Shown here piece by piece: positions 37,630-46,829 of a stretch of DNA of 64,000 bases (the first letter of the stretch is position 1; each line of letters opens with the position of its first letter). The DNA lies in contig CALBAK010000002.1 of assembly GCA_937926445.1 (NCBI GenBank), positions 124,001 to 188,000 of the forward strand, read 5' to 3'. Below the pieces are notes generated by a model. It was not told the DNA's origin. It worked only from the letters and a program-made list of their open reading frames with translations, and ran no database searches. Made by a program: the position numbers and the translations under genes. The stretch comes from an uncultured Alphaproteobacteria bacterium. GTDB taxonomy: Bacteria; Pseudomonadota; Alphaproteobacteria; Geminicoccales; Geminicoccaceae.

Positions 37630-38199
37630 ATGAGCGAGGCCGACCGCGAGCGTTGGGAACGCCGCTGGCGCGAGCGCGCGGGCGCATCCGCGCCGCCCGA
37701 GCCCTGGCTCGTGGCCAATCTCGACCGTCTGCCGCGCGGCCCGGTCCTCGACGTCGCCGCCGGCGACGGCCGCAACGCCCTCTGGCTCGCCGAGCGAGGC
37801 TTCCCCGTCACCGCGATCGACATCGCCCCCACGGCCCTCGAGCGGCTCGCGCGTGCCGCGAGCGAGCGCGGGCTCGGGGTCGCCACCCGCACCGCCGATC
37901 TCGACGATCCGGCGGCGCTCGCAGGCCTCGGCCCATTCGCGAGCCTGGTCGTGATCCGCTACAAGCCTTCGCCCGAGCAATGGCGGCGGCTGCTCGCCGT
38001 GCTCGCCCCGGGTGGGCGGCTCCTGCTCTGCTCCTTCGGCCGCGAGCGGGCGGCGGCCGGTGGCTTCGATCCCGCTCATTGTCTGGAGGAAGCCGAGCTC
38101 CGGGCAAGGCTCGAGCCGACCCTCGCCTGCCTCGCCTACGAGCGGCTCGGCCCGGCGAGCGACTGGCTCGAGGGCTCGATCTGGGAGAAGCGGGCCTAG
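37630..38199 (+). CDS. Class I SAM-dependent methyltransferase (TehB-like)
   Basis: 189 residues. The SAM-binding motif is VLDVAAGDGRNALWLAERG near residue 40, followed by VTAIDIAPTAL (acidic end of beta 2) and LAPGGRLLLCSFG. This arrangement is typical of small TehB-like methyltransferases; the substrate is not evident. It starts 49 bases after the cyclase-TPR gene and its stop overlaps by 3 bases the stop of the convergent flavoenzyme gene. Confidence 0.88.
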   Translation: MSEADRERWERRWRERAGASAPPEPWLVANLDRLPRGPVLDVAAGDGRNALWLAERGFPVTAIDIAPTALERLARAASERGLGVATRTADLDDPAALAGLGPFASLVVIRYKPSPEQWRRLLAVLAPGGRLLLCSFGRERAAAGGFDPAHCLEEAELRARLEPTLACLAYERLGPASDWLEGSIWEKRA

Positions 38200-39395
38200 C
38201 CCACGAGCCGCAGCCGGGCGGGCGCGCCGAAGGCCCGCCCGACCGGGGCCAACAGGCGACGGTCGATCTCGGTGAGCCGGGCGCAACCGCAGAGCGCCAT
38301 CGCCCGGTCGAGCTCGCGCCGGAAGATGTCGAGCACGAGCGCCACCCCGGCCTCGCCGGCGACCGCCAGGCCCCACCAGTGCGGCCGGCCGATCGCCACC
38401 GCCCGAGCGCCGAGCGCGAGCGCCCGGAGCACGTCGACCCCGCGCCGCACCCCGCCGTCGAGCAACACCACGAGCCGGTCGCCCGCCGCCTCGACGACCT
38501 CCGGCAGCGCCCGGATCGCCGAGACCGCGCCGTCGAGCTGCCGGCCGCCGTGGTTGGACACGAACACCCCGTCGACCCCGTGCTCGGCGGCGATCCGGGC
38601 ATCGTCGGGATGCAGGATACCCTTGAGCAAAAACGGCCCCTTCCAGAGTCCCCGCAGCCACGCGACGTCGCTCCAGGAGAGGCCGGGGTCGAGCATCCGA
38701 GCGATATACGCCCCGAGCGAGACGATGTCCTCCTCGTGGCCGGCCGCCCCTCGGTAGTTGGCGAAGCTCACCCGGCGCGCCCCGCGCATGCGCAGGAGCC
38801 ACCGCCAATGCACGAGCATGTCCAGCGTACCGCGCAGTCCGAGCCGCGGCGGGATGGCGAAGCCGTTGGCGAGATCGCGTTCTCGTTGGCCCAGCACCTG
38901 GTTGTCGACCGTCAGGACCAGGGCCTCGCAGCCCGCCGCCCAGGCCCGCTCGGTCATCGCCCGGGTGAGACCGCGATCGCGGTAGAGAAAGACCTGGAAC
39001 CAGCGCGGGCCCGGCGCGCCCTTCGCGAGCTCCTCGATCGTGCAGGTCGAGCCGTGGCTCTGGCAATAGATCGTGCCGGCGGCCTGCGCCGCCCGGGCGG
39101 CGCCGATCTCGCCGTCCGGCCAGAGGATCCCGGAGAGCCCGGTGGGTGCGATCAGCACCGGCAACTCCAACCGCCGGCCGAAGAGCTCGACCGAGAGGTC
39201 GCGCTCCGCCGGCCCGGTGAGCATCCGCGGCACGATCTCGAGCGCGTCGAAGTCGCTCTCGTTCCGAGCGAGCGTGCGCTCGTCCTCGGCCCCACCGTCG
39301 GCGAAGTCGAAGATCACCTCGGGCAGCACGCGGCGGGCCGCCCGCCGGAGCCTCCCGATGTTGTAGTAGCGTCGGGCGAGCGCCTCGCGGTCCAT
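38196..39395 (-). CDS. lldD: FMN-dependent alpha-hydroxy acid dehydrogenase (L-lactate dehydrogenase type)
   Basis: 399 residues. The FMN TIM-barrel has LIAPTGLSGILWPDGE and SHGSTCTIEEL at the N-terminal side, LTVDNQVLGQRERDLANGF, and the active-site segment FVSNHGGRQLDGA with the catalytic His and Arg. DGGVRRGVDVLRALALGA binds phosphate. The family oxidises L-lactate, glycolate or mandelate; LldD is the commonest assignment but the substrate is not proven. The ATG has GGGGAGG upstream. Divergent from gnd across a 99-base gap. Confidence 0.88.
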   Translation of the reverse strand: MDREALARRYYNIGRLRRAARRVLPEVIFDFADGGAEDERTLARNESDFDALEIVPRMLTGPAERDLSVELFGRRLELPVLIAPTGLSGILWPDGEIGAARAAQAAGTIYCQSHGSTCTIEELAKGAPGPRWFQVFLYRDRGLTRAMTERAWAAGCEALVLTVDNQVLGQRERDLANGFAIPPRLGLRGTLDMLVHWRWLLRMRGARRVSFANYRGAAGHEEDIVSLGAYIARMLDPGLSWSDVAWLRGLWKGPFLLKGILHPDDARIAAEHGVDGVFVSNHGGRQLDGAVSAIRALPEVVEAAGDRLVVLLDGGVRRGVDVLRALALGARAVAIGRPHWWGLAVAGEAGVALVLDIFRRELDRAMALCGCARLTEIDRRLLAPVGRAFGAPARLRLVG

Positions 39396-39494
39396 GGCGA
39401 TCCTCCCCTCGCGGCCCGGCCCTTCCGCCCCGCCCGCGACCGTGGCATGCGGGCACCGGCGCCACAAGACACGGCAGCGGAGGCGGGCCCTGCG

Positions 39495-40886
39495 ATGACG
39501 GCCGGCCGCTCGATCGGTATCCTGGGGCTCGGCACGATGGGCCGCAGCCTCGCCCTCAATTTCTGCGGGCGCGGGATCGCGGTGGTCGGCAGCGACACGG
39601 GCGAGCCCGCCCGCCGGGCCGCGGCCAATGCCGGGCTCGAGGTCGCGGCCGACCCGGCCGGCCTCGTGGCCGCCCTCGCACCACCGCGCCGCATCCTGCT
39701 GATGGTTCCGGCGGGACCGCCGGTCGACGCTGCCCTCGAAGCGCTTCTCCCGCTGCTCGCCCAGGGCGACGTCGTGATCGACGGCGGCAACAGCCACTGG
39801 CGGGACAGCGCTCGCCGTGCCGCCCGCCTCGAGGCCGATGGCCTCGCTTTCGTGGGCCTCGGCATCTCGGGTGGCGAAGAAGGTGCCCGTCACGGGCCCG
39901 CGCTCATGGCCGGCGCCTCGGCCGAGGTCTGGGAGACGATCCGGCTCCTCCTCGAGACGATCGCCGCTCGCGCGGAAGACGGCGAGTCCTGCTGCGCCCG
40001 CTTCGGCCCGCCGCCCGCCGGCCACCTCGTCAAGACGGTCCACAACGGTATCGAGTACGCGGTCATGCAGGCCCTCGCCGAGGTCGTCGACCTCGCCCGC
40101 CGGGGCCACGGCCTCGATCTTCCGGCGATCGCCGGACTGCTCGAGAGCTGGGCCCGGGGGCCCTGTGGCGGCTTCCTGCTCGAGACCGCGATCCGCGTCC
40201 TGCGCACGGTCGACAAGGAGAGCGGCCGGCCGCTTCTCGCCTTCGTGCGCGACCGGGCCGAGCAGAAGGGCACCGGCGGCTGGACGGCGATCGAGGCGCT
40301 CGAGCTCGGGGTCGCCGCCCCCACGCTCGTCGAGGCGGTCCTGGCCCGCTCGCTCTCGGCCTTCCCGCCGCGCGCCGAGCTCGCCCGTACCCTGCCCCGG
40401 CCGGCCGGCACCGCCCCCGCGGGCCGCCCCGAGGATCTCGAGGGCGCGCTGCTCGCCACCCTCCTCGCCGCCCACGCCCAGGGCTTCGCGCTCCTCGCTG
40501 CCGCCCGGGCCGAGCGCGGCTGGCCCGAGGATCCGGGCCGGATCGCCCGCGTCTGGCGGGCCGGCTGCATCCTCCGCGGTGCCCTTCTGGAGCCGATCGC
40601 CCACGCCTTCGATCGCGACCCCGGCCTGCCCTTCCTCCTGCTCGACGACGAGCTCTTGGCGCTCCTCCTCGCCGGCCTCGCCGACCTGCGCGGGGCGGTC
40701 GAGGACGGCGCGCGCACGGGCGTGCCGCTGCCGGCGATGGCGGCGAGCCTCGCCTGGCTCGACGCGCTCGCGAGCCCGCGCCTGCCGGCCGACCTGATCC
40801 AGGGGATGCGCGACCGGTTCGGCGCGCACGGCTTCGAGCGGATCGACCGGCCCGGTCGCCAGCACGATCTCTGGCGGGGCGCATGA
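39495..40886 (+). CDS. gnd: 6-phosphogluconate dehydrogenase, decarboxylating
   Basis: Oxidises 6-phosphogluconate to ribulose-5-phosphate with NADP+. 463 residues, normal for the long form. The Rossmann start is IGILGLGTMGRSLALNF. DGGNSHWRDS, GLGISGGEEGARHGPALM and KTVHNGIEYAVMQ carry the catalytic Lys. The C-terminal FGAHGFERID tail reaches the active site of the partner subunit. Gluconokinase follows with an ATGA overlap; together they turn gluconate into pentose phosphate. Confidence 0.95.
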   Translation: MTAGRSIGILGLGTMGRSLALNFCGRGIAVVGSDTGEPARRAAANAGLEVAADPAGLVAALAPPRRILLMVPAGPPVDAALEALLPLLAQGDVVIDGGNSHWRDSARRAARLEADGLAFVGLGISGGEEGARHGPALMAGASAEVWETIRLLLETIAARAEDGESCCARFGPPPAGHLVKTVHNGIEYAVMQALAEVVDLARRGHGLDLPAIAGLLESWARGPCGGFLLETAIRVLRTVDKESGRPLLAFVRDRAEQKGTGGWTAIEALELGVAAPTLVEAVLARSLSAFPPRAELARTLPRPAGTAPAGRPEDLEGALLATLLAAHAQGFALLAAARAERGWPEDPGRIARVWRAGCILRGALLEPIAHAFDRDPGLPFLLLDDELLALLLAGLADLRGAVEDGARTGVPLPAMAASLAWLDALASPRLPADLIQGMRDRFGAHGFERIDRPGRQHDLWRGA

Positions 40887-41416
40887 GCAGCGGTCCGAGC
40901 CGCGGCCGGGCGATCGTGCTCATGGGGGTGACCGGCGCCGGCAAGACTACGGTGGGCGAGCGCCTGGCGGCCCGGCTGGGTGCCCGCTTCGTCGAGGGCG
41001 ACGCCTACCATCCGCCGGCCAACGTCGCGAAGATGCGCGCCGGCACGCCGCTCGAGGACGCCGACCGCTGGCCCTGGCTCGAGGCGATCCGCGCCGATCT
41101 GGCGCGCTGGCTCGCCGCCGGCGAGACCGCCGTGGTCGCCTGCTCGGCTCTTCGCCGCGCCTACCGCGACGTGCTGCGCGGCGCCGGCCCCGGGCTCCGC
41201 TTCGTCCACCTCGTGGGCCCCGGCGAGCTGATCGCCGCCCGCCTCGCCGACCGCCGGGGCCACTACATGCCACCGGGCCTCCTGCCGTCGCAGCTCGCCA
41301 CCCTCGAGGACCCGGCGGACGAACCAGACGTGCTCCCGGTGGCGATCGACGGCCCGCCCGAAGCGATCGTCCGGACGATCCTCGAGCGGCTGGAGCCCGA
41401 GCCGCCCACCCGCTGA
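40883..41416 (+). CDS. gntK: Gluconokinase
   Basis: Phosphorylates gluconate to 6-phosphogluconate, the substrate of the gene before it. 177 residues. The P-loop is GVTGAGKTTVGERLA near residue 15. Typical GntK segments are FVEGDAYHPPANVAKMRAGTPL, RWPWLEAI, CSALRRAYRD and the lid RRGHYMPPGLLPSQLATLE. Only 4 bases separate its stop from that of the convergent amidase. No gluconate transporter is in the window. Confidence 0.95.
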   Translation: MSSGPSRGRAIVLMGVTGAGKTTVGERLAARLGARFVEGDAYHPPANVAKMRAGTPLEDADRWPWLEAIRADLARWLAAGETAVVACSALRRAYRDVLRGAGPGLRFVHLVGPGELIAARLADRRGHYMPPGLLPSQLATLEDPADEPDVLPVAIDGPPEAIVRTILERLEPEPPTR

Positions 41417-41420
41417 GCCC

Positions 41421-42857
41421 TCATCCGTGCGGCGGCCGCGGGTCGATCGGCAGCATCGGCGCGATCCCGAGCAGATCCTCGAGCCTCGCGGCGGCGGCCA
41501 GGAGTTCGGCCTCGCCGCGCGGCCGGCCGACGATCTGCAGACCCACCGGGAGCCCTTCCTCGGTGAAGCCGCAGGGCAGCGAGAGCGCCGGCAGGCCCGT
41601 GAGCGTGATCGCGTAGGTGATCGCCACCCAATCGATGTAGCTCGGGAAGCGGTGGCCCCGCAGCTCTTCGAGATAGCGCCGCTCGACCGGGAAGGGCGGC
41701 ACGATCGCCGCCGGGCACAGGAGCAGATCGAAGCGCTCGAGGAACGCACTGGCCGCCTGCTGCATCCGGCCGCGGGCCCGCTCGGCCCGGCCGATCTCCT
41801 CGGCCGTGAGCTTCATGCCTGTCTCGATGTTCCAGATCACCTCGGGCTTGAGCAGCTCCCGATGCCGCTCGAGGAGGGGCGCGCGGCTCGTGACGAACAG
41901 CTCGGCCCGCAGGACCCGGAAGACCTCGACCGCCTCGGAGAGATCGGGGCAGGCGTCGAGCACCACTTCGCAGCCCAGTTCGGCGAAGCGCTCCGCCGCC
42001 GCCCGGCAGATCCGTGCGACCTCGGGATCGACCGGCGTGATCCCGCCGAGATCGGCGGAAAACGCCACCCGGACGAGCTCCACTGGCCGCTCGACCGCCT
42101 CGACGTAAGGAACCGCGGGCGGCTCGAAGCTCAAGGGATCGCGCGGGTCGAACCCGGCCTGGGCATCCAAGAGGAGGGCCAGATCGCGCACGTCGCGGGC
42201 CATCGGCCCCTCGACCGCGAGGGTCTGGAAGGGGCTCGCCACGGGCCCGTGCGGCACCCGCCCGGGCGAGGGCCTGAGACCCACGACCGAGCAGAAAGCG
42301 GCCGGGGTGCGCAGCGAGCCGCCGAGATCGGAGCCGTTGGCGAGCCAGCACTCGCCGGCTGCCAGCGCCACCGCCGAGCCCCCCGAAGAGCCCGCGCAGG
42401 TGCGATCGGTGTTCCAGGGGTTGCGGGTGACGCCGAACACCTCGTTGAACGTCTGGGCGCCGGCGCCGAACTCGGGCGTGTTCGACTTGCCGAGGATCAC
42501 GGCCCCCCGCGCCTCGAGCCGCTCGACCTCGAAACCCGACCGCTCGGGCACGTGATCCCGGAAGATCGGCGAGCCGTAGGTCGTGCGCACGCCCGCGACG
42601 TCGTTGAGGTCCTTGATCACGATCGGCAGCCCGGCGAGCCAGCCGCGGCCGTCCGGCGGCGGCTCGATCTCGCCCTTCTCGATCCGCTCGGCCTGCTTGC
42701 GGGCGCGCGCCTCGCAGAGGGTGGGGATGGCGTTGAGCCGCGGCTCGACCGCTTCGATCCGGGCGAGCGCAGCCTCGAGCGCCTCGGTGGGACGCACCTC
42801 CCTCGCCCGCAGCTCGGCCACGAGCGCCCGCGCCGAAAGCCGCCACAGCTCGTCCAT
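41421..42857 (-). CDS. Amidase (amidase signature family)
   Basis: 478 residues. The catalytic triad is readable: Lys in VIKDLNDVAGVRTTYGS, cis-Ser in AGSSGGSAVALAAGE and nucleophile Ser in GSDLGGSLRTPAAFC. The GLRPSPGRVP segment is also conserved. The family hydrolyses amides as diverse as indoleacetamide and acylated amines; it is not GatA, since the context and C-terminus do not fit. The ATG has GGGAGG seven bases upstream. Divergent from the aspartate dehydrogenase gene. Confidence 0.92.
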   Translation of the reverse strand: MDELWRLSARALVAELRAREVRPTEALEAALARIEAVEPRLNAIPTLCEARARKQAERIEKGEIEPPPDGRGWLAGLPIVIKDLNDVAGVRTTYGSPIFRDHVPERSGFEVERLEARGAVILGKSNTPEFGAGAQTFNEVFGVTRNPWNTDRTCAGSSGGSAVALAAGECWLANGSDLGGSLRTPAAFCSVVGLRPSPGRVPHGPVASPFQTLAVEGPMARDVRDLALLLDAQAGFDPRDPLSFEPPAVPYVEAVERPVELVRVAFSADLGGITPVDPEVARICRAAAERFAELGCEVVLDACPDLSEAVEVFRVLRAELFVTSRAPLLERHRELLKPEVIWNIETGMKLTAEEIGRAERARGRMQQAASAFLERFDLLLCPAAIVPPFPVERRYLEELRGHRFPSYIDWVAITYAITLTGLPALSLPCGFTEEGLPVGLQIVGRPRGEAELLAAAARLEDLLGIAPMLPIDPRPPHG

Positions 42858-43008
42858 CGCACGGCCTCCCCGTCCTCCGCCGGCGGGGCTAGCCCCTGTC
42901 GGCTCGGCCGTCCAGCGTCTGGCGTGCGCGCCTCCCGCGCGGTACCAGGGGAAAGCGCGCCGTGCCGCGGCCGGCCGTCCCCACGAGCCGGAACCCGGGA
43001 GAGCCCGC

Positions 43009-43821
43009 TTGCGCACGCTCACCGTCGCGATCGCAGGCTTCGGTGCGATCGGTGCCACCGTCGCCGAGCGGCTCGACCGCGGGATCGAGGGCCTCGAACT
43101 GGTCGCCGTGAGCGCCCGCGACGTCGAGGCGGCGCGCGCTCGCATGGCCGCCCGGCTCGCCCGGCCGGTCCCGGTTCTGCCCCTCGCCGAACTCGCCGCG
43201 CGTGCCGACATCGTCGTCGAATGCGCCCCGGCCGCACAGTTCCGCGCGATCGCCGAGCCCGCGGTGCGGGCCGGCCGGATCCTGATGCCGCTCTCGGTCG
43301 GGGCGCTCCTCGACCATCTCGACCTCGTCGATCGGGCCCGGGCGAGTGGCGCTCGGATCCTGCCGCCCACGGGCGCGCTCTTGGGCCTCGATGCGGTCCG
43401 CGCCGCGGCCGAAGGGACCATCCGCTCGGCCCGCATGGTCACGCGCAAGCCGCCGGCCGGGCTCGCCGGTGCTCCCTATCTCGTCGAGCGCGGCATCCGC
43501 CTCGACGGCCTCGAGCGGCCGCTTCGGGTCTTCGAGGGCACCGCCCGCGAGGGCGCCCGAGGCTTTCCGGCCAACGTCAACGTCGCGGCCGCCCTCGCGC
43601 TCGCCGGCATCGGCCCCGACCGGACGCGGCTCGAGATCTGGGCCGATCCGACCGTGACCCGCAACACGCACCGGATCGTGGTCGAGGCCGAGGAAGCCTC
43701 CTTCGAAATGACGATCGCCAACGTGCCGAGTGCCGAGAACCCGCGCACCGGGGAGATCACCGCTCTTTCGGTCGTGGCGGCGCTGCGTCGCTTGACCGCG
43801 CCCCTCGTGGTCGGCACCTGA
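43009..43821 (+). CDS. nadX: Aspartate dehydrogenase family protein
   Basis: 270 residues. NAD(P)-binding motif VAIAGFGAIGATVAERL at the N-terminus; DUF108-type catalytic domain with VTRKPP, FPANVNVAAALALAGIG and a conserved VTRNTHRI. The family oxidises L-aspartate to iminoaspartate, used for NAD synthesis or aspartate breakdown. No ATG is available; TTG 43009 has GGGAG seven bases upstream and sits immediately before the Rossmann strand. Some homologues have unknown substrates. Confidence 0.87.
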   Translation: MRTLTVAIAGFGAIGATVAERLDRGIEGLELVAVSARDVEAARARMAARLARPVPVLPLAELAARADIVVECAPAAQFRAIAEPAVRAGRILMPLSVGALLDHLDLVDRARASGARILPPTGALLGLDAVRAAAEGTIRSARMVTRKPPAGLAGAPYLVERGIRLDGLERPLRVFEGTAREGARGFPANVNVAAALALAGIGPDRTRLEIWADPTVTRNTHRIVVEAEEASFEMTIANVPSAENPRTGEITALSVVAALRRLTAPLVVGT

Positions 43822-43874
43822 GCCTCGCCCGGCGGCAGCCGTCGCGGGCCGCCGCACGAACCGGAGACCCCGCC

Positions 43875-44447
43875 ATGGCCGGATCCCGCCGCCGCCCGTC
43901 CGCCGTGGCCGCGCGTGCTCCCGCGGGTCTGCGGGCGGCGGTCCTGGCGGCGCTGCTCGCGGGCTGCACGGTCGCACCCCCAGTCGAGCCGGCCGCACCG
44001 GCCGCCGCCCCGGAGCCCGAGCCCGCGGCCGCCCGGGAGCCGGTTCTCCCCGGCGCGACGCTGACCGCTCGCGACTGGCAGTTGCGCACGCGCGAGACCT
44101 TCCGCCGGCTCGACCGCGACCGCGACGGTACCCTCGATCTCGCCGAGATCCGCCAGGGATTCGCCGTGCTCGACGCCGACGGCGACGGTTGGATCTCGCG
44201 CTACGAGGCGCGCGCGCTCGTCGAGGCCGGCGATCGCGACCGCGACGGCCGACTCTCGCGTACCGAGCTCGAGCGGCTGCCGGCGATCCTGCCCGAGACC
44301 GACCGCGACGGCGACAACCGGGTGAGCGCGCTCGAGTTCAGCCTCGCCCGAACGGAAGTCTTCGTGCGCGCCGATTTCGATCGCGACGGCCGGCTCTCGG
44401 CCGAGGAGCAGCGGGAGAGCGCTCGCTTCACCCTATTCCGGTTCTGA
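43875..44447 (+). CDS. EF-hand lipoprotein with five calcium loops
   Basis: 190 residues. Lipoprotein signal with lipobox LLAGC at about residue 34, a Pro/Ala/Glu linker, then five EF-hand loops in a row: DRDRDGTLDLAE, DADGDGWISRYE, DRDRDGRLSRTE, DRDGDNRVSALE and DFDRDGRLSAEE. Each has Asp at 1, 3 and 5 and Glu at 12 or nearly so. It is predicted to be membrane-anchored and calcium-binding in the periplasm; function otherwise unknown. The ATG has GGAG eight bases upstream. It stands alone between nadX and dgcN. Confidence 0.88.
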   Translation: MAGSRRRPSAVAARAPAGLRAAVLAALLAGCTVAPPVEPAAPAAAPEPEPAAAREPVLPGATLTARDWQLRTRETFRRLDRDRDGTLDLAEIRQGFAVLDADGDGWISRYEARALVEAGDRDRDGRLSRTELERLPAILPETDRDGDNRVSALEFSLARTEVFVRADFDRDGRLSAEEQRESARFTLFRF

Positions 44448-44589
44448 TCCGGCCACGCCGCCGCCCGGACCACCCCCTCCTTCGGGGGAGCGGGCAGCGA
44501 GCGCAAGTTGCTGGCGGCCGGAGGGCCGGGTACGATCTGGCCGGACGGGCGGCGCGCCCGTCCCCGCCTCGAGCCGGAAGCGGAGCCGG

Positions 44590-45582
44590 ATGCAACCGCC
44601 CTATCTCTTGTTCCTCGGCGATGTCCAGGACCAGCTCGCCGCCAAAACCGCGCACGGGCTCAAGGACTGGCGGCCGGAGCGCTGCCTCGCGCAGCTCCGC
44701 TTGGCCGGCTGCAAGGCCGATTGCGGCCTGCCCGAGATGAGCGTGCGCGAGGCGGCCGCCGCCGGCGCTCGCACCATGATCGTGGCGGTCGCCAATTCGG
44801 GTGGCTGGCTCGCCGAGCACTGGATCCCGGTCGTCGTCGAGGCGCTCGAGGCCGGCATGGACGTCGCCTCGGGCCTGCACCAGCGGCTCGTCGACATCCC
44901 GGCCGTGGCCGAGGCCGCGGCGCGCACCGGCAAGAGGCTGTTCGACGTCCGCCACCCCACCCGGCGCTTCCGCACCGGGACCGGCCTCAAGCGCAGCGGC
45001 AAGCGCCTCTTGACGGTCGGCACCGACTGCTCTTGCGGCAAGAAATACACGGCCCTCGCCCTCGAGCGGGAGCTCCGGGCGCGAGGCCGCAAGGTCACTT
45101 TCCGCGGTACCGGCCAGACCGGCGTCATGATCGCCGGCGCGGGGGTGGCGATCGACGCGGTGGTGGCCGACTTCATCGCCGGGGCGGCGGAGTGGTTGAG
45201 CCCGGACAACGAGCCCGACCATTGGGACGTGATCGAGGGCCAGGGCTCGCTCTTCCACCCGGCCTTCGCCGGCGTCACGCTCGGCCTCATCCACGGCAGC
45301 CAGCCCGACGCGCTGGTCCTCTGCCACGAGCCGACCCGCACCCACATGCGGGGCCTGGCGCACCAGAAGCTGCCGGGCCTGCGCGAGTGCCTGGACGCCA
45401 ACCTCGCCGCCGCCCGTCTCACCAACCCGGCGGTCCGCGCGGTCGGGGTGGCGGTCGACACCCACCGGCTCGAGCCCGACGCCCGTGCCGCCTGCCTCGC
45501 CCGCATCGAGGACGAACTCGGGCTGCCCACGGTCGATCCGATCGCCACCGGCGTCGGCCGCATCGCGGACGCGCTCTGGTGA
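44590..45582 (+). CDS. dgcN: DUF1611 family N-acetyltransferase DgcN
   Basis: 330 residues of the DUF1611 family. It has an N-terminal Rossmann-like domain (residues 1-130) and a P-loop-like domain with VGTDCSCGKKYTALALERE, RGTGQTGVMIAGAGVAIDAVVADF and EGQGSLFHPAF. Characterised members (DgcN) acetylate D-glutamate, with DgcA racemising the product. The directly coupled gene is of the DgcA type, which supports this. The ATG has a weak GGAG. The GTGA overlap with dgcA shows cotranslation. Confidence 0.9.
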   Translation: MQPPYLLFLGDVQDQLAAKTAHGLKDWRPERCLAQLRLAGCKADCGLPEMSVREAAAAGARTMIVAVANSGGWLAEHWIPVVVEALEAGMDVASGLHQRLVDIPAVAEAAARTGKRLFDVRHPTRRFRTGTGLKRSGKRLLTVGTDCSCGKKYTALALERELRARGRKVTFRGTGQTGVMIAGAGVAIDAVVADFIAGAAEWLSPDNEPDHWDVIEGQGSLFHPAFAGVTLGLIHGSQPDALVLCHEPTRTHMRGLAHQKLPGLRECLDANLAAARLTNPAVRAVGVAVDTHRLEPDARAACLARIEDELGLPTVDPIATGVGRIADALW

Positions 45583-46565
45583 GCGCCCGCACCCTTTCGG
45601 CCCGCCACGAGCGCTTCAAGGTCCGGGGCACCTTCACGATCGCCCGCGGCTCGCGGACCCATGCCGACGTGGTCCTGGTCGAGATCCGCGAGGGCGAGGC
45701 CCGAGGCCGGGGCGAGGGCGTGCCCTACGGCCGCTACGGCGAGACGGTCGAGAGCGTCCTCGCCCAGATCGAATCGCAGCGCACCCTGATCGAGGGCGGC
45801 GGCTCCCGCGCCGAACTCGCCAAGGCCCTGCTGCCCGGTGCCGCCCGCAACGCGCTCGACTGCGCCCTTTGGGACCTCGAAGCGAAGCTCGCCAAGAAGC
45901 CGGTCTGGCGGCTCGCCGGCGTGCAGGCCCCCAAAGCCGTGCTCACCGCCTTCACCCTCTCCCTCGGCACCCCCGAAGCGATGGCCGAGGCCGCCCGCCA
46001 GGCGGCCGATCGACCGATCCTCAAGGTCAAGCTCGGCGGCGAGGGCGATCTCGCCCGCATCCGCGCGGTCCGGGCCGCCGCCCCCAAGGCCAAGCTCCTG
46101 GTCGACGCCAACGAATCCTGGCACCCCGACTGGGTCGCGTCCTGGCTCGACGTGATGGCCGAGTGTGGGGTGGCCCTGGTCGAGCAGCCGTTGCCCGCCG
46201 GGCAGGACGCCATGCTGGCCGACATCCCCCACCCCGTCCCGGTGGGCGCCGACGAGAGCGTGCACGCCGCCGACAGTCTCGATCGGCTCGTCGGCCGCTA
46301 CGAAGTGGTCAACCTCAAGCTCGACAAGACGGGCGGCTTCACCGAGGGCCTGGCCTTCGCCCGCCGCGCCCAAGAGCTCGGCTTCGGCCTCATGGTCGGC
46401 TGCATGCTCGGCACCTCGCTCGCCATGGCACCGGCCGTGCTGCTCGCCCAGCGCGCCACCTTCGTCGACCTCGACGGGCCGCTCCTGTTGGCCGAAGACC
46501 GCACCCCGGCGCTGCGCTACCAGGGCAGCCTGATCCAGCCGCCGCCGCCCGAGCTCTGGGGCTAG
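45579..46565 (+). CDS. dgcA: N-acetyl-D-glutamate racemase DgcA (enolase superfamily)
   Basis: 328 residues. Enolase-superfamily fold of the dipeptide epimerase subgroup, with catalytic Lys in LKVKLGG, metal ligands in LLVDANESWHPD, VEQPLPAGQD and GADESVHAADSL, and the second catalytic Lys in VNLKLDKTGG. The pairing with DgcN points to N-acetyl-D-glutamate rather than a dipeptide as substrate. The GTG start overlaps the dgcN stop. The resulting N-acetyl-L-glutamate could be deacetylated or enter arginine synthesis. Confidence 0.9.
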   Translation: MSARTLSARHERFKVRGTFTIARGSRTHADVVLVEIREGEARGRGEGVPYGRYGETVESVLAQIESQRTLIEGGGSRAELAKALLPGAARNALDCALWDLEAKLAKKPVWRLAGVQAPKAVLTAFTLSLGTPEAMAEAARQAADRPILKVKLGGEGDLARIRAVRAAAPKAKLLVDANESWHPDWVASWLDVMAECGVALVEQPLPAGQDAMLADIPHPVPVGADESVHAADSLDRLVGRYEVVNLKLDKTGGFTEGLAFARRAQELGFGLMVGCMLGTSLAMAPAVLLAQRATFVDLDGPLLLAEDRTPALRYQGSLIQPPPPELWG

Positions 46566-46829
46566 CCGCGCCGCCCGCTGCTGGCGGCCTGCCGGCCCGG
46601 GTCTCGAGCGCGACCCGACGGCCGCTCGGCGAAATGGCGGGGCGGTCGCGGTACCGGTCGGGTCGGCCGTTCCTCCGCAACGAAGCCGAGCCCGAGCTCG
46701 GGCCGGGGCCGACGGTGCGGGATCGCGAGCGGGCGGACCGCGGCGCCCGTGACCGGCAGGGCCGAACGGCCCGGGGGCGGCAATCGCGAAGCGGGTGTCG
46801 ATAGCGAGGAGGCGGGTCGCGCGTTCGGA

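Noticed and set aside
44473-44488. Terminator between the EF-hand gene and dgcN
   Set aside because: A CCCCC/GGGGG stem of five pairs without a T-run is too weak to call.
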